Positions 8,391 through 17,249 are shown, counted from the stretch's first letter. The stretch: 64,000 nt of DNA from Pollutimonas sp963706785 (GCA_963706785.1 CAVPNJ010000004.1:62001-126000), one strand, 5' to 3'. Made by a program: numbers and translations. Notes: generated by a model from the letters alone, not told the origin.

Positions 8391-10085
8391 TTAAAACTCT
8401 TCCCAGTCACCCGCTTTTGCCGACCTTGCCGAAAGAGCCGGCGTTTTCACTGCAAGGCGAGCCCGCGCTGCCGTCGCCGTGGGCGGCGCTACCGGAAGCG
8501 CGACCGCATTGCGATCATTTTCGTCGACCTTGAAGTAACTGACAATTTCAACCAGTTTTCCTGCCTGCTCGCTTAAACTGCTGGAAGCTGTCGCAGACTC
8601 TTCCACCAGCGCTGCGTTCTGTTGGGTTACATCGCTAAGTTGCAACACTGCATCGTTGATCTGACCCAAGCCCGACGTCTGTTCGGTCGTCGCCGCGCTG
8701 ATTTCACTGATCAGATCAGTCACCTGCTTGACCTGCGCCACAATGCCCTGCATGGCGTCGCCCGCCGTATCTACCAGCTGGCTCCCCACTACAACCTTTG
8801 CGACGCTATCATCGATTAGCGCCTTAATATCCTTAGCGGCCAGCGCACTTTTCTGGGCCAGGCTACGCACTTCGGACGCCACCACCGCAAAGCCACGACC
8901 TTGCTCGCCCGCGCGGGCTGCTTCTACCGCGGCATTAAGAGCCAGGATATTTGTTTGAAACGCAATCGTGTCGATTACGCCGATAATTTCGGCAATACGC
9001 TTGGATGAATCATTGATGCCTGCCATGGTCGTCACCACATCGTTAACGACATCGCCCCCTTTGGCCGCCGCCACACTGGCCGCAGCCGCACGCTGCGCCG
9101 CCTGCTGCGCCACATCGGCGTTGCTTTGCACGGTACTGGAAAGCTCTTCCATCGCCGCCGCCGTCTCTGTCAGGTTAGCCGCTTGCTCTTCCGTGCGCTG
9201 CGAAAGATCAACGTTACCGGCGGCGATTTGCCCCGCGCCCGTTGCAATGTTGTCGCTACTTGCCAGCACCGAAGCCACGAGCTTGCGCAAACCCTCTTGC
9301 ATAACGCTCATTGCGGCGATCACACTGCCGGCTGCCGCGCGAGAAACATCGATATGATTGGTCAAGTTTCCCTTTGCGATCGAGTCGGCAATGTCAGCCA
9401 CCTGAGATGGTTCCGCGCCTAGCTGACGTGTGAGACTGCGCGTAATAATTAAGCCCAACAGCATGGCCAAGATTGCACCTAGCACAGTCAACACCACGAG
9501 CCATCGCACCGTACTGGCATAGACGCTGTCGATCTCATTAGAGAAACGCTCGGCATTCTGAACCTTGCGATCCACCAAAGTAACCAGCAATGCTTCTGCA
9601 GCATCGCCTAAGGGACGAGCATCGACAAGCAACACCTCTGTTGACTTCTCCGCTTCGCCTGGCGCTTCCGTTTTTAAAACCTCTACAACCTTGCCCATTT
9701 CGACTTCGTAGGCGAGTATGGCGCTGCGCGCGCGCTTGACTACAGCCTTACCTTCCTCCTGATAGAAAAAAGGCTCCAGAACATCTAACTCTTTTTTAAC
9801 CGCCGCGAAACGATCCGCAAGTGTTGTTAGCTCAATCTTGCGAGCGCCAAGCGTTTGCGCTATGAGCGCCGTTCGTGCGGCCCTGCCAGCCCCCATCAGA
9901 AGCGTATTCGCCGTCGCGGCGTGATGTAAACCCTGGAGTTCGACCTCGTACATTGTGTCGGCCATTTTGTTGACCTGGCCCGTTGCGCGCACACCGACAA
10001 AGCCAATAAGGGCCGCGATGAGGGCGACGATCAGGAAGGATCCCGTCAGTTTGGTTCTGACGGTAAGGCGTGCAAGCCAACTCAT
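8391..10085 (-). CDS. Methyl-accepting chemotaxis protein with CheR/CheB-binding tail
   Basis: A 564-residue transmembrane receptor. The first membrane helix is at about residues 12-32. A periplasmic four-helix-bundle type sensor follows to about 190, then a second helix (RWLVVLTVLGAILAMLLGLII), HAMP, and a signalling domain with the conserved tip FQTNILALNAAVEAARAGEQGRGF. The last five residues are DWEEF, a match to the NWETF-type pentapeptide that tethers CheR and CheB. I chose the ATG at 10085 because GGAG lies about 10 bases upstream. The longer frame to 10124 has none. Ligand unknown. Confidence 0.87.
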   Translation of the reverse strand: MSWLARLTVRTKLTGSFLIVALIAALIGFVGVRATGQVNKMADTMYEVELQGLHHAATANTLLMGAGRAARTALIAQTLGARKIELTTLADRFAAVKKELDVLEPFFYQEEGKAVVKRARSAILAYEVEMGKVVEVLKTEAPGEAEKSTEVLLVDARPLGDAAEALLVTLVDRKVQNAERFSNEIDSVYASTVRWLVVLTVLGAILAMLLGLIITRSLTRQLGAEPSQVADIADSIAKGNLTNHIDVSRAAAGSVIAAMSVMQEGLRKLVASVLASSDNIATGAGQIAAGNVDLSQRTEEQAANLTETAAAMEELSSTVQSNADVAQQAAQRAAAASVAAAKGGDVVNDVVTTMAGINDSSKRIAEIIGVIDTIAFQTNILALNAAVEAARAGEQGRGFAVVASEVRSLAQKSALAAKDIKALIDDSVAKVVVGSQLVDTAGDAMQGIVAQVKQVTDLISEISAATTEQTSGLGQINDAVLQLSDVTQQNAALVEESATASSSLSEQAGKLVEIVSYFKVDENDRNAVALPVAPPTATAARARLAVKTPALSARSAKAGDWEEF

Positions 10086-10130
10086 GAAATTTTTCTCCAG
10101 TTTCGATAAAGCAACAAGGGGCAATTGTAA

Positions 10131-10147
10131 CTAGGGTTTTCCCCTAG
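10131..10147. repeat. Short palindrome upstream of the chemoreceptor gene
   Basis: CTAGGG-TTTTC-CCCTAG is a perfect 6-base inverted repeat about 45 bases upstream of the receptor start. It could be an operator or a small hairpin. No regulator can be named. The rest of the 10086-10384 gap shows no gene. Confidence 0.35.
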
Positions 10148-10384
10148 GATGGAGATTTTAGGCTTGTGCGACTTTTTGAAACGGCAGAATAAGGGACGGA
10201 CATGCGGGCAATTTAAAGAAGTTGGCAGCAGCCACCAGCTAATCGTGACGCAAGCGGGCCTCCCGTTAGAAGCGTGGATGAACGGCGTGACTTGCAAATC
10301 CGTTTCGCTGGAAAACGACTTCGTATGCCGCGGCGGCCATCATCGCTCGGGATTTTTTGAGAAAGCCCCTACATTTAAGGCCGA

Positions 10385-11152
10385 CTAGAGTAGAGCCTGA
10401 AGTGCGGATTCACCGGGGCTTTCATTCCATTCCGAATGCGCCAAGGTGGCCCGTATCCGCGCTACTGCCTGCGAGCGCAATTGCGACACCCTGCCCTCCG
10501 TAATGCCCATGACTGCGCCAATTTCTTTCTGGTTAAGGTCTTGCTCAAACTGCAGTGAGAGTAACAACTGCTCGCGCTCCGGCAGGCCTTGTATGGCGCC
10601 AATCAACGCACTTCGCAAGCCTTGCGACATCAATTGATCAAGCGGGTTAGCCCGATGTACTTCCTCGTCGGTTAGGCCTTGCGTATGCGCACGGTCCAGC
10701 GAATGAGAGAAATCTTCATTGACACGAATCAGGTCTTCGTAGTGAATAATCTGCACGCCGCGAGCCTCTTCCAGTAGTTCCTGGTATTCGGGCAGCGGCA
10801 TATCAAGTTCGACGGCGATTTCGGCTTCAGTGGCAGGTCGTAATAACCGATGATTGAGCTTGTGTATGGCTTGTTCTATGCTTTTGGTTTTACTACGCAC
10901 ACTGCGCGGCAACCAATCTTGACTGCGCAACTCATCGAGCATGGCACCCCGGATGCGGGTGACGGCATAGGTTTCGAATTGCGCCTCGACTGTTGGCTGG
11001 TAACGGCGCACGGCATCCAGCAGACCCATCATGCCCGCTTGCATCAGGTCATCAAGTTCGACGCTGGCAGGCAGCTTGGAAACAAGCTGCAAAGCCAGGC
11101 GGCGAACCATGGGAGCGTATTGTCCGACCAGAAGGTCTTCGGAACTAGGCAT
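10385..11152 (-). CDS. fliA: RNA polymerase sigma factor FliA (sigma28)
   Basis: A 255-residue flagellar sigma factor. Region 2 is near the N-terminus (YAPMVRRLALQLVSKLPASV, then DLMQAGMMGLLDAVRRY and FETYAVTRIRGAMLDELR). Region 3 follows, and region 4 holds the helix-turn-helix ALIGAIQGLPEREQLLLSLQ...GITEGRVSQLRSQA. It directs transcription of late flagellar genes and is bound by the anti-sigma factor FlgM, encoded at 44.5 kb. I preferred the ATG at 11152 (MPSSEDLLVGQY). An upstream ATG at 11206 is possible, and neither has a strong ribosome site. The gene stands alone, away from flhF, unlike the flhF-flhG-fliA order found in many polar flagellates. Confidence 0.9.
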   Translation of the reverse strand: MPSSEDLLVGQYAPMVRRLALQLVSKLPASVELDDLMQAGMMGLLDAVRRYQPTVEAQFETYAVTRIRGAMLDELRSQDWLPRSVRSKTKSIEQAIHKLNHRLLRPATEAEIAVELDMPLPEYQELLEEARGVQIIHYEDLIRVNEDFSHSLDRAHTQGLTDEEVHRANPLDQLMSQGLRSALIGAIQGLPEREQLLLSLQFEQDLNQKEIGAVMGITEGRVSQLRSQAVARIRATLAHSEWNESPGESALQALL

Positions 11153-11269
11153 GCGCAATTGATAAAACAAACATAGGGGTTGCCTATTGTGATGAAGTTT
11201 ACGCATGCATGCTGGATGGATCAGCTTGGATTTTGCTGGCCTGTTCGGCTTATTGGAGGCAAGCCCGAT

Positions 11270-11296
11270 TAAAGTTTTCGCTTCGGCTGCCGTTAT
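11270..11296 (+). promoter_or_regulatory. Sigma28 (FliA) promoter of flaG-fliD
   Basis: TAAAGTTT, 11 bases, then GCCGTTAT, very close to the sigma28 consensus TAAAGTTT-N11-GCCGATAA. It lies 78 bases before the flaG start and should drive the flaG-fliD-fliS-fliT group. Confidence 0.85.
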
Positions 11297-11373
11297 TAAT
11301 CCCTATAAGGCGCAGGGTCTGCAAGTCGGGGGACCGTTAGCGCTGTACATAAAACCTTCAGGAGTTCCATAAA

Positions 11374-11769
11374 GTGGTCAACCCTATAAGCGCAAACGTT
11401 GGACAGCAACATTACGTCGTCCCTGCAACAGATCTTGAACGGCCCGCCTCGATTCCGGAGCCCGCCGTGCAGGTGACAACATCGAGCGAAACACTGGGCA
11501 GCGGCTCCAGTACCTCAACGCGTCAGCAGCGAGAACAAAGCGAAAGCAATACGCCGCTAGATAAGGCCCTTGAACAAGTCAACGAAAACATGAAGGCCTG
11601 GGATACCGGCATGCGTTTCGATCTTGATACCGAAGCCGAACGCATGGTGGTGTCGATTATTGACAGCGCTACGGGTGAAGTATTGCGCACCATACCTAAT
11701 GAAGCAGTCATACGCGTAGCGAAAATGATTGTGCAGCTGCAAGGCAATCTAGTCAACACTAAGGCGTAG
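11374..11769 (+). CDS. flaG: FlaG family flagellar protein
   Basis: A 131-residue protein whose C-terminal 75 residues match FlaG: LRFDLD-like (here MRFDLDTEAERMVVSIIDSATGEVLRTIPNE), followed by a helix. The N-terminal half is Ser/Thr/Gln-rich and probably disordered. FlaG proteins influence filament length or attachment and usually sit next to fliD, as here. The start is GTG, supported by AGGAG nine bases upstream. Flagellin normally accompanies this gene but is not present on either side. Confidence 0.85.
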   Translation: MVNPISANVGQQHYVVPATDLERPASIPEPAVQVTTSSETLGSGSSTSTRQQREQSESNTPLDKALEQVNENMKAWDTGMRFDLDTEAERMVVSIIDSATGEVLRTIPNEAVIRVAKMIVQLQGNLVNTKA

Positions 11770-11886
11770 CGCTAATTCCTATAGTGGGCATGCGGTTAAA
11801 CGCCTAAAAAGCACATGCATATACCCGCAATCGCAAGCATTGATACGGTTTAATTTGCAGCATAATGGCTGGACTCGGAGTACATA

Positions 11887-13308
11887 ATGGCTATTTCTTC
11901 AATCGGCGTCGGTTCTGGTCTTCCTCTTGACGAACTGCTGAAAAATCTGCGCACCAGCGAAAATCAGTCACTGGCACTGATCGAATCCAGGGCGAAGACG
12001 GTGCAAAGCCGCCTTTCGGGCTATGGCACGATTAAGAGCTCGATCGAAGCGCTGAAAACCGCAGCGACGGCGTTGGGTAAGGCAGAAACATTCGGTGCTG
12101 TGAAAACCAGTGGCGGCGGCGACTTTTTTACAGCTACAGGATCCAGCAAAGCGATTGCTGGGCAATACAACATTGCAGTGACCCAGCTGGCTACTCGGCA
12201 AACCTTAACCAGTGCAGGCCATGCCAGTAGCACTGCTCTCGAAACGATGTCTCCTACCGTCGACATTAACTTTCAGATTGGCGCTGAAACGAAGAAGCTG
12301 ACACTTGATAAAGACGATACGTCACTCGCCGGAATCGTCAAGGCCATTAATAACGACTCTAGCCTGGGATTCAGCGCAACACTGGTCAATAACGGCTCTG
12401 TGTCCCACTTGCTCCTGACTACGAATAAGACAGGCACAGATGCAGCGATAACGAAGATTGAAGTAGTTGGCAGCGCGAAATTGCAAGAGACCCTCGGGTT
12501 CAACTCGCCGGGTACGTCAGCAACTGATCCGCTTATAGAAGAAGCGGCAAAAAACGCCGCGCTAGAGATTAATAAAATCCAGATAAATAGTCAGACAAAC
12601 ACAATAGAAAACGCCATTGATGGCATAACCCTCACTCTGACAAAGACGCACAGCTTCTCAATCGATACGATTGACCCTGCCAAGAGGATTTACGCTACCG
12701 ATGCGCTGACCGTATCGAGGGACGACACCGTCGCCTCTAAGGCGGTTAACACTTTCGTTTCCGCCTACAACAATCTGCAGAACATTATTAAAACGTTGAC
12801 CGCGTACAACGTTGACAACCAGACCAGTAGTCAGCTCACGGGCGACAACTTGGCCCGTAATGTGCAGAACCAAATGCGCAATGCCTTGAACGTCGCCAGC
12901 AGTTCGGGGGCCTTTGCTTCGTTGTCTCAATTGGGTATTACTACGAACCCTTCCGACGGTACGCTGAAGATAGACGACACCAAGCTTGCCGCGGCGCTGA
13001 AAGACAATTTAGTCGATGTACAAAGCTTGCTTGCAGGTGAAAATGGTATCAGCAAGCAGATGTCCAACGCTGCCGACACATTCGTAAAAAGCGGCGGGTT
13101 GATCAGTACTGCCACTGACAGCATGTCTACCACCCTGAAGAATCTGGAAAAGCAATACACCGCAGAATCCGGCCGTATCGATGCCAAGATGGAAAACTAC
13201 CGGAAGCAATTCTCCGCGTTGGATTCCATGATGGCACAAATGAATTCCGTTAGCAGTTATCTGACTCAACAGCTCTCGATGTTGGGCAACCTGAACGAAA
13301 AGAAATGA
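11887..13308 (+). CDS. fliD: Flagellar filament cap protein FliD (HAP2)
   Basis: A 473-residue cap protein that sits at the filament tip and folds incoming flagellin. The N-terminus IGVGSGLPLDELL and the following coiled segment match FliD_N. The middle is variable. The C-terminal domain ends in a long helix with RKQFSALDSMMAQMNSVSSYL and LGNLNEKK, typical of FliD_C. GGAG precedes the ATG. The stop overlaps the fliS start (ATGA), giving coupling to the chaperone genes. The gap to flaG is 117 bases without its own obvious sigma28 promoter, so read-through from the flaG promoter is likely. Confidence 0.93.
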   Translation: MAISSIGVGSGLPLDELLKNLRTSENQSLALIESRAKTVQSRLSGYGTIKSSIEALKTAATALGKAETFGAVKTSGGGDFFTATGSSKAIAGQYNIAVTQLATRQTLTSAGHASSTALETMSPTVDINFQIGAETKKLTLDKDDTSLAGIVKAINNDSSLGFSATLVNNGSVSHLLLTTNKTGTDAAITKIEVVGSAKLQETLGFNSPGTSATDPLIEEAAKNAALEINKIQINSQTNTIENAIDGITLTLTKTHSFSIDTIDPAKRIYATDALTVSRDDTVASKAVNTFVSAYNNLQNIIKTLTAYNVDNQTSSQLTGDNLARNVQNQMRNALNVASSSGAFASLSQLGITTNPSDGTLKIDDTKLAAALKDNLVDVQSLLAGENGISKQMSNAADTFVKSGGLISTATDSMSTTLKNLEKQYTAESGRIDAKMENYRKQFSALDSMMAQMNSVSSYLTQQLSMLGNLNEKK

Positions 13309-13739
13309 CGTACCCATCAGCACGCGGTCCACGGCGACAGCATTCCATCCAGGCCTACGCCAAGATAGGCCTGGAAACCGAGGTTCTAAGCGCCTCTCCT
13401 GAGCACCTGATTACGCTACTGTTCAATGGCGCACAGGCTGCCATTATGAAAGCGCGCCTCCATATGGAAAGCGGCAATATCGAAGGCCGGGGCATGGCCA
13501 TATCCAAAGCGATCGATATTGTCGATTCAGGGCTGAAGGCCAGTGTTGATAAGGCGTCGGGTGGTGAACTGGCGACTAACCTTATAGCCACTTACGAATT
13601 GATCATACGTAATTTGCTCTTGGCAAATCTGAATACTGACCTCGATAAGCTCGCCTTAGCGGAACGCTTACTTACCGATATTGGAAGCGCGTGGCGCGAA
13701 GCCGTTGATCCGATCCGATCGGAGGCGGCCGCTGGCTAA
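13305..13739 (+). CDS. fliS: Flagellin export chaperone FliS
   Basis: A 144-residue, all-helical protein. The N-terminal IQAYAKIGLETEVLSASPEHLITLLFNGA segment carries the conserved Y-x-x-x-x-x-E...ASP-x-x-L-I-x-x-L-Y/F-x-G-A pattern of FliS. It binds unfolded flagellin in the cytoplasm and hands it to the export gate. It starts inside the fliD stop codon. The C-terminal stretch with LLTDIGSAWREA is also typical. Confidence 0.93.
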   Translation: MTYPSARGPRRQHSIQAYAKIGLETEVLSASPEHLITLLFNGAQAAIMKARLHMESGNIEGRGMAISKAIDIVDSGLKASVDKASGGELATNLIATYELIIRNLLLANLNTDLDKLALAERLLTDIGSAWREAVDPIRSEAAAG

Positions 13740-13858
13740 ATGGCGTAGGCCGTTAAACCGCAGCGCTGCTTATAGCTTTAAACCGTTAATTATCATATGC
13801 TTGTGGGCAGTTTAAACAGGCATCTAATCACTCGATACACATACGTCTATACCGTCCG

Positions 13859-14197
13859 ATGATTCTACCTATGAGCCACACCCCTTCTATTTTGCGCCAG
13901 TACGAAATCATTGCCGGTATTTCCCAACGCATGTTGGCAGAGGCTCGTTCTAATAATTGGGATAGCGTGGTCGATTTAGGCGAACAGTATCACGACGCGG
14001 TCGAGTCATTACGCTCTATTAAGGAACTGAGCAATGAAGATCGCCAGGCACGCAAAGAAATACTGACCAAGATTCTGGATGACGACGCCCATATTCGCAC
14101 GTTGGCAGCGCCTGAACTGAGCCGTTTAAGCTCGCTTCTGGGCAACATGAAACGCCAGCAGTCAGTCTTGCATGCCTATTCCAGCAACGCGTCGTAA
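13859..14197 (+). CDS. fliT: Flagellar chaperone FliT
   Basis: A 112-residue helical protein with the FliT pattern: ILRQYEIIAGISQRMLAEARSNNWD near the N-terminus and a middle segment around the charged helix EDRQARKEILTKIL. FliT is the FliD export chaperone and in enterics also dampens FlhDC activity. The gene follows fliS after 119 bases. The ATG at 13859 is used, though the next one at 13871 is equally possible since neither has a clear ribosome site. Identification rests on position and pattern, because FliT proteins are poorly conserved. Confidence 0.78.
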   Translation: MILPMSHTPSILRQYEIIAGISQRMLAEARSNNWDSVVDLGEQYHDAVESLRSIKELSNEDRQARKEILTKILDDDAHIRTLAAPELSRLSSLLGNMKRQQSVLHAYSSNAS

Positions 14198-14200
14198 ATC

Positions 14201-15709
14201 ATGAGCATCGGCGGCCCCTCGGCCCTGGGCACCTTGCTGGTGCATCGGCTTGATTCCGTTCTGGGCACCACATTATCTCAGCAAGCAAATCTTGTCTCAG
14301 GAGCTCGGCCCGACGCGGTCACGCAACCTGGCGGTGCCGAACGTGCCGATCCCGCGCAGATCGACGTACATCGGCAACCGCGCGATGGGGTTGATCGCGC
14401 CACAGCACAAACCGAACAACAAACGCGCCAAGCCATTAATCGCGCCAAGATTGACGCCCGCATGGCGGAATTGTTGGCAGCGCGCAGTGCACCCGATACC
14501 GGCACAACCAAATCCGCACCGACTAGTCTTGGCCATGCCGCACGGACCATACTGGCCCTGTTAGCCAATTTTCCAGAGCAGGCACCTGCCGTTCAGGGCC
14601 AAAGACCGCTCCTTGCCACTAATCCCCTTCTCGCTCAAGGGCAAGGCGCTAGTGCCGCTGGAGCGTCCGGGACAAATCAAGCTGGACCTTCTGGGGCGGC
14701 CCACGCCTCTGGAGGCAATTCGACATCGACATTGGCAGCGCCCACTGCCGGATCGCTAGTGTCAGCGGAATCCATGGCTAAATCACAAGCTGGATCAACC
14801 GCCCTCGGCCGCGCTGCCGCCACTTCCGTATTGGCAGTCAATGCAGGCTCCGTCCCGGCACAGTTGGCACAGGCCTTAGCCCAAGCCGTAAAGAATAGTG
14901 GCATCTTCTACGAATCGCACCTGCATAGTCTGGCCTTTGGTAAACATAGCCCTAGCCAGCTTCAGCAAGAACCCCAGGCCCAAGTAGGACGCGGCAAGCT
15001 TGACGGGGCGCCTGCCGGGAATAGCAATAGTGCTAGCAGCGCAACGTCGCCATCGACAACCGCAACCACATCTGCACAAGCAACACACGCGGGCACCGCA
15101 CATCACACAGCGTCGATCGCCACGGGCCAACGTGGTGAAGCAATTACCGGCCAAAATACCGCGCCTGCTTCAACAGCTGGCGGCGCAAATGCAAGCGCTC
15201 CGATGCCCGTCCCCGGCCTCGACCCGCAAACCCATCAATTAGTCCGCCAGCAACTGGAAGTATTAGCGAATCAAACCTTTGCATGGCGGGGTGAGGCGTG
15301 GCCCAATGCGCCCATGGAATGGGAGATCAATCGGCGCGAACCATCACGGGACGACATCGATCTGTCGGCCGAAACCGAACACTGGGCTACACGTATCAAT
15401 ATCCAGCTACCAATGCTTGGAAATGTCCAGGCCAGGCTAACGCTGGCGGGTCAGCAACTTGTCATGCAATTGATAGCCCCCGAGTCGTCGGAACTATTGA
15501 GTGAACATGCCGAAGCCCTACGCAGCCGATTCACCGCCCGCGGCATGCAGCTAAGCCAGCTTTCCGTCGCCAGCAATGCTTGGGAATCAGCGATGCAAAG
15601 CCAGCAAGCCCACACAAGTGCAGGCGGCGAACCTGCGGCTTTGACCACGTCGCAGCACGCACCCTCCGCCGCAAACGGTACGCCAGACGGCGGCAGCACA
15701 ACGCCATGA
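14201..15709 (+). CDS. FliK-like hook-length control protein (second copy)
   Basis: A 502-residue protein. Residues about 60-330 are low-complexity, rich in Ala, Ser, Thr, Gly and Gln, as in hook-length rulers. The C-terminal part (about 340-460) holds a Flg_hook type domain, with WATRINIQLPMLGNVQARLTLAGQQL and LIAPESSELLSEHAEALRSRFTARGMQLSQLSV. A canonical fliK lies at 22.6 kb, so this is a paralogue. It starts 4 bases after the fliT stop and is followed by a FlhB C-terminal homologue. That pairing of substrate-switch partners recurs in Betaproteobacteria, and its function is not settled. Confidence 0.78.
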   Translation: MSIGGPSALGTLLVHRLDSVLGTTLSQQANLVSGARPDAVTQPGGAERADPAQIDVHRQPRDGVDRATAQTEQQTRQAINRAKIDARMAELLAARSAPDTGTTKSAPTSLGHAARTILALLANFPEQAPAVQGQRPLLATNPLLAQGQGASAAGASGTNQAGPSGAAHASGGNSTSTLAAPTAGSLVSAESMAKSQAGSTALGRAAATSVLAVNAGSVPAQLAQALAQAVKNSGIFYESHLHSLAFGKHSPSQLQQEPQAQVGRGKLDGAPAGNSNSASSATSPSTTATTSAQATHAGTAHHTASIATGQRGEAITGQNTAPASTAGGANASAPMPVPGLDPQTHQLVRQQLEVLANQTFAWRGEAWPNAPMEWEINRREPSRDDIDLSAETEHWATRINIQLPMLGNVQARLTLAGQQLVMQLIAPESSELLSEHAEALRSRFTARGMQLSQLSVASNAWESAMQSQQAHTSAGGEPAALTTSQHAPSAANGTPDGGSTTP

Positions 15710-15730
15710 CAGCCAGTTCACACCGTCCCA

Positions 15731-16027
15731 ATGACGGCCGGCCCGGTTGCCGTCGCCCTGACCTACGATAAAGACGATGCCGCTCCACGCGTCGTCGCCA
15801 AAGGCTACGGCACCCTCGCCGAAACCATCATCCGCACCGCAAAAGAAAACGGTCTCTACGTCCACGAATCGCCAGAACTCGTGGGCCTGCTAATGCAAAT
15901 AGACCTAGACGCCCACATCCCCCCTCAGCTATACGTCGCCATTGCCGAATTACTCGCATGGCTCTACGCGCTCGAAGGCGGGAAAAGCGAAGAATTGTTT
16001 GCTGCTGCGGCTTCTGAAGAACTATAG
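15731..16027 (+). CDS. FlhB C-terminal domain homologue (FlhX type)
   Basis: A 98-residue protein equal to the cytoplasmic C-terminal domain of FlhB without membrane helices: VAVALTYDKDDAAPRVVAKGYG, then IPPQLYVAIAELLAWLYAL. It corresponds to the part after the NPTH autocleavage site in full-length FlhB (51.0 kb), and the NPTH itself is replaced. Such soluble copies can substitute for the cleaved FlhB domain in some bacteria. It follows the FliK-like gene by 21 bases, so the two are likely co-translated and functionally linked in export specificity switching. Confidence 0.8.
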   Translation: MTAGPVAVALTYDKDDAAPRVVAKGYGTLAETIIRTAKENGLYVHESPELVGLLMQIDLDAHIPPQLYVAIAELLAWLYALEGGKSEELFAAAASEEL

Positions 16028-16191
16028 AGCGGCAAGCCGTCGATTCGAGTATTTGAGTACGTAAAGCCGCGGGGCGACTCACCTACCGAAAGCAGATCAT
16101 CGGGCTAAACTGGATCATCAGCTGAAATAGGTCACCTAGATGGAAATAGCCCATCCGGCAAAATGGATCACTTGGTAAAAACAAGATTGCC

Positions 16192-16226
16192 AATTACCCA
16201 TCAACGTTGCAAATTACCCATCAACG
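16192..16226 (+). repeat. Short tandem direct repeat
   Basis: AATTACCCATCAACG occurs at 16192-16206 and again at 16212-16226, a 20-base period. It lies in a gene-free stretch just before the large palindrome. Related short motifs (TGGATCA, AAATAGG) recur between 16100 and 16175. Confidence 0.5.
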
Positions 16227-16265
16227 CGGCCGCATACCAGCACGTCCGAATACGTCATGCAATCA

Positions 16266-16494
16266 GGCGCAGTGGGCCCGAGAGGGCAAGGCGAAATGTT
16301 GAGCAAGCCGGCCAGGGACCTGGATCGGGCAGGCAAAGTGCGCACTGTTTGAACGGCACGCTTGTGAACGATCCAGTGGATCGTTCACGCCGTGAGTTTG
16401 CGCACGGCCCGATCCAGGACCATGGCCGGGAAGTTCCGGGCGAAGCACGGAACCGCAGCGATATTGAGCCATGCCCTCTCGGGCCCACTGCGCC
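16266..16494. repeat. 229-bp imperfect palindromic element (MITE-like or large hairpin)
   Basis: Perfect 23-base inverted ends (16266-16288 and 16472-16494, beginning GGCGCAGTGGGCCCGAGAGG) flank the element. Internal arms pair again: a 21-base arm near 16310-16330 matches one near 16409-16429 at 19 positions. The centre is a 25-base perfect palindrome, GTGAACGATCCA-G-TGGATCGTTCAC (16364-16388). No open frame is convincing. It sits between flhX and fliE, whose 3' ends face each other. It could be a non-autonomous mobile element or a very strong bidirectional hairpin. I cannot name a family. Confidence 0.75.
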
Positions 16495-16541
16495 GACGCA
16501 AGAAACCTAAACCGTAACGCAAACAAAAAAAGCGATAATCC

Positions 16542-16874
16542 TTACACCGCCATACTAGCAATTTCCTGATACGCCGCAACCAGACGATTCCTAACCTGAA
16601 TCGTAGCCTGGAAAGCAATCCCAGCCTTCTGCATATCAATCATCACATCATTAAGCGCCACATCCGGCGCCCCTAACTGAAACGCCCGACCCTGCGCCGC
16701 AGCGCTATTCTGCATATCAGACACGCGCCCCAGTGAACGCGCCAGTTCAGCAGCAAAGCCGCCGACTTCCGGCACGGCATCATTGCCGCGCACCGGGGCC
16801 GCCGAAGCGGCATTAGCAACCGCCCGCATCTGCGACAACATGTTCTCAATTGCGGATATATTTTGTATAGCCAT
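16542..16874 (-). CDS. fliE: Flagellar hook-basal body protein FliE
   Basis: A 110-residue rod adaptor protein linking the MS ring to the proximal rod. The C-terminal half carries the family signature: DVMIDMQKAGIAFQATIQVRNRLVAAYQEIASMAV. I chose the ATG at 16874 (MAIQNISAIENML), since AGGA lies about 10 bases upstream and the extra upstream residues of the longer frame are not FliE-like. It is divergent from fliF, the arrangement known from enterics. Confidence 0.93.
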   Translation of the reverse strand: MAIQNISAIENMLSQMRAVANAASAAPVRGNDAVPEVGGFAAELARSLGRVSDMQNSAAAQGRAFQLGAPDVALNDVMIDMQKAGIAFQATIQVRNRLVAAYQEIASMAV

Positions 16875-17249
16875 TTGTATAGTCCTATAGCGCGACCTTT
16901 TCACGCCTGCCTAATGTACCCAAATCCGATCCACCGCAAGCTAAGCATCAAGCACCAAAAACCCAGCCTTTTCCAGCAATAGCGCGCCCTGCCACAGGGG
17001 CTATAGTCTCCCTCGCTGACACTAAGGCCACTCCAACGAAACCAAATTAGGCACTAGCCGGTTCACCCATACACCCCTTCCATAAGAGCTAAATAACACC
17101 CAAAACCAGCGTTTTTCAACGCTTGCCTAAATCGCAATCCGCGCAATAATCCAAACTCCCTTATTTTTGTCTTGCCGCATGTACACCTTGCCAACTACCA
17201 GCTCGACGTTCTCGCTACGCCAGAACCATCAAAGCGATAGAGGTCGTCA
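16875..17249. other. Divergent fliE/fliF promoter region
   Basis: The 375 bases between fliE (-) and fliF (+) hold no gene. They should carry the class II (FlhDC-dependent) promoters of both operons. No sigma28 or sigma54 consensus is visible, and I could not define an FlhDC box with confidence. Confidence 0.4.

Noticed and set aside
10149..10388. 79-codon plus-strand frame upstream of fliA's end
   Set aside because: No ribosome site and no family resemblance. It lies in the intergenic region between two minus-strand genes.
16163..16639. Several open frames of 77-115 codons in the palindrome region
   Set aside because: They arise on both strands of a GC-rich inverted repeat and have no ribosome sites.
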